Part shown: one piece after another, positions 36,020 through 45,889 of the stretch
How positions within the stretch are numbered: position 1 is the first letter of the stretch
Layout: each line of letters starts with the position of its first letter
Notes under the pieces: model-generated
What the model saw: the letters and a program-made list of their open reading frames with translations, nothing else
Told to the model about the DNA's origin: nothing
Databases searched by the model: none
Position numbers and translations under genes: made by a program
Assembly (NCBI GenBank): GCA_036897095.1
Contig: JAYMSP010000093.1
Span: 1 to 64,000 of the forward strand
Source: Plantago elongata
Taxonomy: Eukaryota; Streptophyta; Magnoliopsida; Lamiales; Plantaginaceae
Reading direction: 5' to 3'
Length of the DNA: 64,000 nucleotides

Positions 36020-38140
36020 CTATATGTCTGTAACAAAAGTCAGTTTTGATTTCGCCACCCTTCTTCCTTTATGTTCTAAGCACCTTTTATTTCTTTGGAA
36101 AGGATTCGATTTACAAGGTGAGCCATCTTCCACGATAAATCCACAAATAGTGGCAACGTTCTTTTCAGCAGAGTGCTCACTGGCACAAGGGTCATTTGGC
36201 AATACTCTTATATGGTTTGATTTCTCATCTTGAATCACAGCACTGCTTCGAACAGCTGCTACACCATAATCCATGTTTGCAGGCTCTGTATTCAACTTCA
36301 GAATATAGCCATTGACTCTCATTCCTTTGTGCTCAGCACAACGTTTTCTTCCTTGGACAGGTGCCGTGGTACAAATTGATCCATGACCAATGGCAACTCC
36401 ACACATATCGTCACCATCATCAAGATCATTATAACATGGAACTGGTGGCCGCACCCTTTTGATTCTAAATATTCTTGAGAAAATGAATTTGTTGTTTGTA
36501 TTGGGCTTATGTGGTCCAGTCTTCGTGGAGTTTGGTTCGCAGGTTCTGATTCTAATGCCAACTTGCTTCTGGTTATAAGAGCGAAACTTCTTTGCTAAGA
36601 GAGACAGTGGAGATTTTACGGGAGGATGGTCAATAAGTTCCAGAATGTCATCCTTTCGGCGTGGGCCATTACTCTCTTTGTTCCATGCATAATCAAATTT
36701 GTCGAGCAGTTGTTTCTCAGTTTCCTCTGCGTTCTTCTTACTGTTCATCTACGAAAGAAGTGACAGTGATATAAGAAAATGGCCGGTTATTAGTTAGTGA
36801 ATAACCATCCATGACCCATGAACATAAACATCTGGATGGATAACCTATAATCGGAAACTACTCTAAACTCTCTAATATCGAAGAATCAAAAGCTGCAGTA
36901 CTTACAGGAGTCCATCTATATGCAATTCCATAACCCTTTAAGAATATCTCCTGAAACAATCTCGGCCTTTTACCAGAAGAAATGCAGTTTGTAAACTCAT
37001 CATTTGAGCATCCATTCTCTAAGTGATCACCATCACGGCCGTACTGCTGTAGTCTAGTTCTAACATTATCAGACTGTCCAACATAAACAACACATACAGA
37101 ACCTGAGCCAAGTTTACGAGCCTCCGTATTAGATTCATGGAGTAACTTGATAACAGCAAGCTCATAAACTCCTGGACAGGATGCCCTATTAGGGAGGTTT
37201 TCCGTCCGGTACCTTTCTGCTCCTTCATTCCCCAAACTATGGTTTTTCCAATCAGAGGGACCTATTAAAATCTGCAAAAAAACAGCGAAATAAGTTTAGA
37301 AGCAGACAAATGGTCAGTAATCAGTAGACATTCAACTACGAAATCAGAAACATCATTCTTTGTCTCAGTATACGTTCATTAGAATCTACAATCCACTTCC
37401 CTTTCGCCCACACACTTATTCAAATTCTATGTTTAAAGTTTAAACCAGCAAGCTGATAAGGGACACTAGTAGCTGATACAATAACCTGAATGGAGAACCA
37501 ACAAGATCGTCTACTATGGATGTAACTGCTCATGAAGTACGTGATGTTTGTAGCTGAACATGTAACAACCAACAAGCTGATAAGATAACTTAAGTGGAGA
37601 GCAATAAGATCGTCTACTATGAATGTATCTGCTCAGTAAATACGTGATGTTTGTAGCTGAACATGTAACGTTGATTGCATCTATCAAAGTGACGGCAACC
37701 TAAAGACTACGAAATCACGCTAAGCTAAACAGAAAACTGTAGCAAACCAGCAATGAGCCAAATTGAGATCCAACAACCCAAACACCAATTTATAGTATAC
37801 CGCTAGCTATCCAGATTCAAATTTCAAAAGCACAAGAACAAAACATAAATTAAAAAAAAAAAAGGTGTAAAAGGCCTTTATATGCAGAACAAATCAACAC
37901 AAAATTACCAAACCAATCGCCTATTGCAGATCAGTATTAAAAATTTACTTCTAACCAATAAACCAGATTCAAGAAAAGCAGTTGCGTCTGCAGGTAAATT
38001 AATGTAAAGAAAGTAACCTTCCAAGGTGAGAAAGCCGAATCATGCTTAGTGCGGTTGTAATCCTCTCGCCTCAGCCGTGCTGAGGCGGCGACGGTCGACG
38101 TAGCAGTGGCGGAGCTGGCTTTTTGCGGCGGAGCTCCCAT
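36020..38140 (-). CDS. ET2: EFFECTOR OF TRANSCRIPTION 2-like protein (copy 1)
   Basis: Three exons (38140-38018, 37271-36906, 36748-36020) give 405 residues. Exon 1 encodes an Ala/Ser-rich start and RLRREDYNRTKHDSAFSPWK. Exon 2 encodes a GIY-YIG-like domain: ILIGPSDW, SCPGVYELAV, VCVVYVGQSDNVRTRLQQYG and GYGIAYRWTP. Exon 3 has FDYAWNKESN and two cysteine repeats of the C-x9-C-x9-R-C-x2-H-K type (CGVAIGHGSICTTAPVQGRK then RCAEHKG; CGFIVEDGSPC then KRCLEHKGRR), the hallmark of plant ET proteins. Arabidopsis ET2 is a nuclear regulator of cell differentiation and gibberellin responses and has been linked to single-strand DNA cleavage through its GIY-YIG domain. A paralogue lies 3.2 kb upstream on the same strand. 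Intron 1 has a tandem duplication. Confidence 0.88.
37455..37680. repeat. 103-bp tandem duplication in ET2 intron 1
   Basis: Two copies contain AAGATCGTCTACTATG (37503 and 37606), then GTGATGTTTGTAGCTGAACA and TGTAAC. The period is 103 bp. It lies entirely inside intron 1 of copy 1. A related sequence occurs near 63330. Confidence 0.8.
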
Positions 38141-39411
38141 CTAAGCTGGCTACTACTGTTCTTGAATCATGTCTGGTGCCTTAGGGAGGAAGGTAATTTT
38201 GGAACTTGTTAAACAGTCGGGTGTTCGTCGGTCCAAAATTGGATTCGAACCGGAATGACCGGAAACCGATCCAGAATGTATTTGGTCTGGACCAAAACCG
38301 AATTGTCTATTTCGGTTTAAGTTTCGTATAGTGTAGATTAACATTAAATATTAATATTCTGAAAAGGAAACAAATATTCATTATATAGCTTTCTCTGTAA
38401 CAAAATATTTCGATTATTTGTTAGCCTCGGTCATGTTGCGATTATATTTCAGGTATTTATATAAAATTGACTGGATGGATGGCATTTCGACAAATTTAGA
38501 AAAAAATTTATGTTGTTTATTTATTTATTGAGAAACAAAATTGCATTAAGGTCAAATTTTGAGTAAAAAACTTAGGTATTGTTTGGTTTGAATGGAAATG
38601 TAACAAGTCAACTCGAATTGTCAACAATATCCATGTTTGGTTTTATTTCGGACGTGGAAATTCGAAGTGGGATTCTGATTGAACCACAATTCTATCAATT
38701 GAACCGGAAATGTCTTTGAAGTACAAAATTGCCCAACATATCCTCTTTTTCAATTCCTCACTTGAGGTGGGAATCTCCATTTGGACATTATTGTTCATAA
38801 ATAGTAATGTACACGGCGATTTACGATTGTTTCACATTCTCATATCAATTCGGACAATCGTAGTAACTTTTGAGTCGTAATGTTTAAAATTAAAAATATT
38901 TTGTAATTGCATAATGTGTTGTATGTCGATTAAAAAAATAAATAAATATCAAAATCATAGTAAAAAATAGAAATACAAAGGTATATGTGTATAAGATGTT
39001 CTTAATCCGTCTGGAAATAAGATATTGTTATGAAATAATTTTTTACCATGGTTAAAGTGTGCATCAATGAACAAGTATAAAAAATTTGAGTCGCTATGTT
39101 TCAAATTCCAGGTCAAACAAAGATTTACGGATACATCAAATTAATATAAAAAAACATAGAAACAAATTTAAATACAAATGTATACAAAAGTATAGTTTAC
39201 CCCCTTATTTAAATATTTTTTTAAATGCAAGTTTCATATTCTTACACATTTGTCTCAAATATTTTGTGTTCTACAATATATACACAATACTTCAATATAA
39301 TTCCTAAAACTTTTAAATTATACCTCAAAATTAGTTTCATCCATCTTCTTCAATATAAAGAAAAAAGAAAAAAAGAAAAAATAAAGGACTTCCATATTGG
39401 ATCAATTTTTG

Positions 39412-39429
39412 AAGCTTCCATGGAAGCTT
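39412..39429. repeat. 18-bp perfect palindrome
   Basis: AAGCTTCCATGGAAGCTT is its own complement. It is followed at once by TTAAGCTTCAAA, which can pair with the TTTGAAGCTT that begins a few bases before it. A foldback of this size is compact and may form a cruciform. Confidence 0.9.
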
Positions 39430-40020
39430 TAAGCTTCAAATTTAGAGCATACATGAAAATTTCAATGAAGCTCTTTTTTTTTTTCTTTTTGTTATAAGTT
39501 GAGGAGGAGGAGGATGATGATGATAGATATAAATTTTTTTTTGAAATATTAAGGCTTTCTTACTTTATTTAAATGTTTTTAATGGCTAATTGTAATAAAT
39601 TGAAATATAAAATTATAAAGAAAGGGGAAAAGAAAATGTATTTTCACTCTCTCTCCAATGACATCATCACCAAGTTTGAATTTTTTCATTGGATGTAAAT
39701 ATTGGTTTACTTCAGTTCAAAGTTTGTCCTTCTACGTAATATATGAAACGATCTCCATAAATATAGGTGCCTAATACTTAAAAAGAGTTAAACTGGTATA
39801 GGGGACCTAATCATTTATTGGGTATCTAAAAAGGTGGCTAGATGTAAATCGTGCCCTTATTTGTAATGACAAGTATAAAAAAAGGCATAAGTTTACATTA
39901 CAAACCCTTGGATAAAATCACATATTATTATCCAACACATGACTCGGCCTTTTGAAGGAGTGTGTTATCGAAATGAAGTGACTACATTTTTAAATATAGT
40001 TGAACTAGAGTTACAAGTTT

Positions 40021-40112
40021 TTTTTTTTTTGAAACGACTAAAGGGTGACTCGAACCCCCGACCTATTAATTGGAGGTATATCATCTTACCAACTGAGTTG
40101 CACTTCGTTGTC
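40021..40112 (-). mobile_element. tRNA-derived SINE with target site duplication
   Basis: On the minus strand the sequence has a pol III box A (GCAACTCAGTTGG, about 40102-40090) and box B (GGGTTCGAGTCACC, about 40057-40044), and it ends in an oligo(A) tail (T-run at 40021-40030 on the plus strand). It is flanked by a perfect 16-bp direct repeat, CTAGAGTTACAAGTTT, at 40005-40020 and 40113-40128. Total length is about 92 bp, which is short for a SINE and little more than the tRNA-like head plus tail. The perfect duplication implies recent insertion. Confidence 0.85.
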
Positions 40113-40180
40113 CTAGAGTTACAAGTTTTGAAATTTTGATTTCTTTGAAGTTCAGTAGAATAATTGACCTTCTATTCGAG

Positions 40181-40188
40181 TATAAATA
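40181..40188 (+). promoter_or_regulatory. Candidate TATA box
   Basis: TATAAATA lies 76 bp before the ATG at 40257, at a normal distance for a plant core promoter. Confidence 0.45.
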
Positions 40189-40256
40189 TTGGACTTTCAT
40201 CTTACACATTTGCATAAATCAAATGTACTTAAATTGCTAACTCAATTCAATTCACA

Positions 40257-40888
40257 ATGTCTTTTTTCAACTTTAACATTACCAACGAAAACATTAGAGC
40301 CGTAGTTGGCCTCCCAGTTCCGGCACTACAAGGAAACATTCTTAACTTGAATGTGAAAACGAGGGAATTCGTGTTCAAACTTGTGAGGAAGGAGGTGATG
40401 GAAGCTTCATTGACCCATTCAAGTATGGGTATATTGGTGCTCGTCCTAAAGTCCCACCATTTTCCGTCAACGCATTTGTCTATACTAAATAGATGGTATC
40501 ACTTGTACATTTTTGCATGTCTTCAATTTGCATTTATGCAATCAAGTGATGAAAACTAACTTTCTTCAATTCTCAACTTGAATCTCTTCCAAAAATTTTA
40601 AATTTTACGTTACTAATATTTCGATTTTTTAAAAAAATCATTTAGTTATATGTTTCGATTTTAGTGTGTTCCTAAGACATTTGGCGATACGTACATTGTG
40701 TACAAGAAAACAGGCTCTATTACCATGACCATGGATGGAGAGGATGATGCTATTGTCATAGCAAGGAAGTACGACCGTGCTGCTTATTTTCTGAATGGGC
40801 CAAATTGGTGAGACGATGCGGACTTGCATTTGGGGATGTGGTTGACGTTATTCCGTATGTGTGGAAAGTTCGTGGGTGGAAAGCTTAA
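40257..40888 (+). pseudogene. Degenerate small gene, possibly B3-like
   Basis: An ATG follows a TATA box and a 50-70-base leader. The first frame reads MSFFNFNITNENIRAV and LNLNVKTREFVFKLVRKE, then coding character moves to another frame (DGSFIDPFKYGYIGARPKV). After a possible intron (acceptor GATTTTAG at about 40656-40663) the frame reads FGDTYIVYKKTGSITMTM and DAIVIARKYDRAAYF. It then shifts again to SEWAKLVRRCGLAFGDVVDV, ending at 40888. The end (aromatic, W-KLV, GLAFGDVVDV) is reminiscent of the C-terminal half of plant B3 domains, but I am not sure. Two frame changes suggest a decayed gene. The identity is a weak inference. Confidence 0.35.
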
Positions 40889-41310
40889 GGTTGTTCGAAT
40901 TCGATCGTGAAGTTCCAGTTCCGTTTATGTATTATGTGTTTCGAACTTAATGTTGTTATGTTTATATCAAGTTCGTACCCTTTCTCGTTGTCTGTATTCG
41001 TGTCAAGAATAACAATTCCCCTCAAAACAAACAATGGAACATTTCTTCAAACATATTCCGGTTAGCAAGTTGCAAATAAGAAACCGAATATGGATTTCTT
41101 GACATTTCCGCCTTTAAAAAGTAAGAATCTGATTTTTGAATATTTCCATAAAAATCTCTAATTAATCATTTTCATAAAACACTAGGAATATATTTACACA
41201 ACGAATGTATTTCTATCATCCTATGGAAGGTACTTTTACAGACTATGCATTTGATAAACTGCTCGAAGCCTCGTAGTAAAATCACACATTAATTTACACA
41301 AAATTAATAA
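40889..41310. other. Spacer upstream of ET2 copy 2 stop
   Basis: The 3' flank of the minus-strand ET2 copy 2 meets the 3' flank of the degenerate gene. No other feature was seen. Confidence 0.4.
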
Positions 41311-42312
41311 CTACCTTAACAAGGAACCAGAAAAACTAGCAATCTTGCTTATGATCTTAGCAAGTCCTGGTACAAAAATACTTGCAGGACTAATTGAATT
41401 CGACTTCTTAACATTGCCATTCACGCTCCTCCCTTTATGTGCAGCACAGCGTTTTCTTCCCTTGACAGGCGGAACGTTGCATACTTCTCCATTGCCAATC
41501 GCAACTCCACAAGCGCCATCAGCCTCCTGATCGCCATCGTAGAGAATGGAGTTGTTTGTGATCATACCGCGTACAACTAAACCATTATCTTCCATGTTAC
41601 GGTTAAGATATTTCAAGACATCGTCTTTTCGACGTGCCAGGTTCCTGTCTTTGTTCCAGGCATAATCGTATTTCCCAAGCAGATGTTCTTCATCTTCTTC
41701 CGCATCCTTCTTACCTCTCATCTACAAAATTATGTAGCTAGTCAAGTGAAAAAGTGACCATATTCGAATAGCCTGTACATGAAAACTTACCGGAATCCAT
41801 CTATATGCAATTCCATATCCCATCTGGAATATCTCTTGGAACAACTCTGTCAAATGATTACCATTGCGACCATACTGTTGTAGTCTAGATCTGACATTTT
41901 CAGATTGTCCAACATAAACAGCACATACAATGCTCGAGCCAAGCTTACGAGTCTTTGCACCTGATTCATGGCAGGGCTTGTAAACAGCAAGCTCGTAGAC
42001 TCCTGGACAAGATACGTGGTTCGGAAGATTTTGAGTCCTGTACTTTTCTGCTCCTTCTATGCCCAAGTTGTAAGTTCCCCAATCAGTTGGTCCTATCAGA
42101 ATCTGCATATTTTTCCAGAAAATTAATTTCTCATGATTACAACTTAGTATTCATTTCCTAATTAAAAATGTTTAGTGAGAAAAAATCAAGAACTGATTCT
42201 CTGCGTATACAAAAAGTACCTTCCATGGATAGAATTTAAAATCGCCTAGAGCATCATCCTTGCAATCTTCTCGCTTCCGCCTTCTGACCTTGGAGACAGA
42301 GTAGCTGAGCAT
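41311..42312 (-). CDS. ET2: EFFECTOR OF TRANSCRIPTION 2-like protein (copy 2, short)
   Basis: Three exons (42312-42220, 42102-41791, 41721-41311) give about 271 residues. Exon borders fall at the same places and phases as in copy 1. The GIY-YIG-like domain reads ILIGPTDW, SCPGVYELAV, VCAVYVGQSENVRSRLQQYG and GYGIAYRWIP. Relative to copy 1 it lacks about 19 residues after QQYGRNGNHL. Exon 3 has YDYAWNKDRNLARRKDDVL and only one cysteine repeat (CGVAIGNGEVC then KGRKRCAAHKG), then a hydrophobic-basic tail ending GSLLR. The start is uncertain: the ATG at 42312 gives the basic N-terminus VRRRKREDCKDD, but the frame remains open upstream to 42411. It is probably functional but reduced. Confidence 0.8.
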
Positions 42313-45300
42313 GAGTCTTGATATATAGACCTCACAAAGGGTAAGATGGAGAAGAAACGGAACTGAGAGTACCTTGACAATGTTGATCCAAATGATGATC
42401 CTATCGAACATAGCGACTTCGTACCGCCTGCCTGATCATCAACAGTCGCTCTCAGCCTCAGACCTTGACACAATGTCCATTCTCTGCAATGTAGTAGATT
42501 TGCTTGACCCTTAACTTTGTCGTGCGCTCTTGTTAAAAGATCACTTTGCCCTTGTACATTGTCACGCGGCGTTCTGGAAAGACAGTTCCATGCAATAATA
42601 CTGCAGCGTGGTATTTTGAGAAGTCCGGTCGAAGAAAGCATGTTCTGGAAATTGATGACCAGTTTATCAAACTTCTGGACTCTGGAGGATTACATGGAGA
42701 AATTAAATGTTTCAGGACATAAACATGTAGTGGAGGACCAAACGGTTTCTCTTTTCTTGTTTCACCATTCAAATTGGAGAATTTGGCGGGTGGTGGTGTT
42801 AACCGTAACTTATTGTTAAGTTTCTCATAACTTTACTATTAATGGTTAAATTCACAACAGCACAACACTCTTGTAGTTGTTAAAATTATGCATGAGATCC
42901 ATTAATTAATGAATTAGTACTAAATTCTTCTTCGATTATTAAAAATGTACGTGAAACCTTCAAACTTATAAAATGTACATGAAACCCTCAAACTTATAAA
43001 ATAAGCTTATTAGATTGGTTGTTTTATAAGATACCTAATAGATACTGCTAAACATATACTACAATAATTTTTTTAATGAAATTGGTTTGCTCAAATTCGC
43101 ACAACATTGGCTTGCCTTTTCTTTTCAAATTAGAGTCGAGAGAGCTAATGGAACTAATTAATTTAACACTTAGCATCACTCCATTAGGCTGGCTGTTCTC
43201 AAATTTGGGCCTGGATATTATGGATTGGGCCTCGCTTTCTAAAGTAGCTTGGACCTCATCACAAACTCCACTCCACATTACACCTCTGGTGAGCATTGAC
43301 ATAAATGAATAAATGTCATTATATATATATATATAAATAAGTTCGAAATTTTAAATAAGCCGTAAGAAAGTTGCTTAGCTAGCCGGCCTTGTTTATCACA
43401 TTAAGTTGAGGGAATTTGTGTTCGTGCTTATCTTGAAGCACTAGGCAGGTGTTAATTTTGTGGAGTGCAAAATACAACAAAATTTTGAAAGGCGACGAAA
43501 ATGCTTACACAATTTGGTGGAGATGGCTGAACTGAAAGCATAAAGGGACAAAATATTTTGAACTCTCTGTGACAAAAGAATGCTGTTGTTTTTGCCGAAT
43601 ATATGTCTTCATATGCAATGGTTTACTTGTAATATTTACTTCATGGCCCATGCCATGGTTTAAACTTTAAAATATCATCCACACTGAACAAATATATGAA
43701 AATTTTCAAATTTTCTACTCACCAAAATGAAATGAATTTGTAATTAGTTTCAAACTATTTAATAACATAGTACCTCACGCATTTTGTTCTTCTGTTTGAA
43801 ATCTTATGAATTCCTGAGACATATCAGAATGAAAAAGTATCACATTTCTAATAGTTCTCGAAATATCACATAAATAAAATTTTATACATGCCCAATTCAG
43901 CCTTTTGGATAATAGCTATGGAGATGAAAGGCTACAAGTCTGAGTAATTGTTTCCACATCATTTTAGACACTTCACTTAATATTATTTCCTTTTAAATAC
44001 ATACAAACAATAACAATAATGCAAGTTCTTGCTCAAAAGAAAACAACAATAATGCAAGTTGCCTACATTTGGGATCCAATGATGATAACTTAACTAAAAT
44101 AATTGCATGAGTCCCATACTTAAACATGTAAACATGAATAGACATGATATGGAATAAAAATAAAAGGATTTATTTCATACATTCCATTATTATTATTACA
44201 TACATCTCTAAAAAAAAAATACGTCGTAGATCAATAATTATTATATAAATCAATTAGATTATTTCTAATTACATGTAAGTTGAAAAGTCAAACTATTTAA
44301 AAAATGACCAAACACATCCTTATATTTTAAATTGCACATTTAACCTAACTTATACAATCTTCACATTTATCTCAAATATGCATTTTATTTTATAGATTTA
44401 TATTATTTACTCAATATTTATATTACGATTATCTACAAAAATCGAACATTCATTAACAAAATAAATATAGGAGAATCAATATTATACTTTTATAATTATA
44501 CAAGGAAAGTACACTGCCTAATTTTTTTAATATTTTAATATGTTTTTGCATAATTTATTTTTACTTTTTACTTGATTTCTACCATTGATATCGGAATATG
44601 AACTCTCAAGAAAGTTCTTCAGTTTATATTTCCTTTCATCAATTGAACAATTTAATTTGTTATTAAAAATTCGAAGAACAAAATACAAATAAAATTAGTT
44701 ATCTTATAGGAAATGAAAGGACATGAAATTGTCAAAAATGAATTTAAAAATATATTAATAATATTTCGATTTTAAATTATACTTGGATATGTCATATGAA
44801 TTGAAAATTTCAAGAAATATATAAAATTAAAAAAATTTAAACATTAAAAGTTGTAAGAAGTCAATATAATTTTATCCAAAAAAATAGAAAAACAAGAAAA
44901 ATTTATTTAATATAAAAGGTCTTAATTGAATTAGAGAAAATATGAGTGATAATTTGTAAAATGAAAAATAAGGTCATGTTTGAAAGACATTTTGGTCAAC
45001 ATTAATGTAATTAAGCAATCTAAAATGGGTTCTAGGTGAAATTTCACCCAAAATAATATTTACATTATCATTTAACTTTTCTTTAAAATCATTGGTCAAC
45101 CATTTTTGTTACCCTTTTTATGATTAGACTTATGTACAATTATATGATAGTATAATGCTACTTTTAGGTTCTAATTTCAAGTCTGTAATCTATAGAATTT
45201 GGAGAAAGATTATGACAATTATGAGTGAAAAAGCTTCATATCATTACCAAATCCATTTGTCATGACTCTTCTGAGTGGGTCTGAATCTGATAAAACTGGA

Positions 45301-45889
45301 GACTTTTGTACATGGGAGTTTGCATTGTCCACTTTTGCTTTCTTAACAATCAACTAATCTCATCTACTCATTTGAAATCAATCAATCAAGGTTGAAAAAC
45401 TCATCCAATCAACTAAAAATCCAATCTTGAAATATATGCATAAATAAAAACCCAGTCTTGAAATACTATATGCCATGCCAAGACAAACCTGCATGAGCTT
45501 ATTTGCAGGCATGGTGTACCTCTAGCATCTTATTTTATAGTTTGCTGAAACCCATTTTATTCATTTTTCTTGTCCTCTTCTGATTTCACATTTCTGTCAT
45601 GAAACTCATTTCTCTCAGTTGTTGCCTATTGACTCCCTTTTGCCTTTTCTTTAGACACCCCTTTCTCACCTCTTCTGTAACAGAAAGGAAAGTTAAATAC
45701 TTTTTGGGCTTTGTCTGTTTGTTTTCGTCTCTACTTAACAACTCTTCAATCGAAATAATCCAATCATTGAATGGGTAAAAGGTGTGATTTTTAGCAGGAA
45801 TAGAAGCTGGGTGGAAATGAGTTGTGGGATTTTGATGATTTGAAGGCAGTTCTTGAAAAGGGGTTGAATCTTTTTCACATTTGCTTGCA
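42313..45889. other. Long intergenic region, mostly AT-rich
   Basis: About 3.5 kb with no gene I can support. The first 500 bases (42400-42800) are less AT-rich and hold several overlapping open frames without recognisable products, possibly worn exon remnants. A (TA)n run lies at about 43319-43335. From 43350 to 45300 the sequence is AT-rich and featureless. The last 300 bases, with pyrimidine-rich tracts, are probably promoter and leader of the kinase gene. Confidence 0.45.

Larger units (their letters stand above)
38141..40180. other. AT-rich spacer between ET2 copies (left part)
   Basis: This contains the promoter side of ET2 copy 1 and about 2 kb of AT-rich sequence without a supported gene. 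It also has an 18-bp perfect palindrome (39412-39429), a purine-rich run at 39358-39382, a GAG/GAT microsatellite at about 39500-39525, and a SINE at 40021-40112. Confidence 0.5.

Noticed and set aside
38570-38850. Possible hAT or Harbinger MITE left end (GGTATTGTTTGGTTTGAATG)
   Set aside because: The word resembles MITE termini, but no inverted partner or target duplication was found downstream.
40040-40110. Functional tRNA gene on the minus strand
   Set aside because: Box A and box B are present, but the sequence does not close into an acceptor stem, and the A tail with 16-bp target duplication marks it as a SINE.
42420-42820. Overlapping open frames upstream of ET2 copy 2
   Set aside because: Several frames of 60-130 codons overlap on both strands, but none has a recognisable domain. 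At most they are worn exon remnants.
43300-45500. Two kilobases of AT-rich DNA examined for LTRs or transposase
   Set aside because: No long direct or inverted terminal repeats and no open frame with transposase or polymerase motifs were found.
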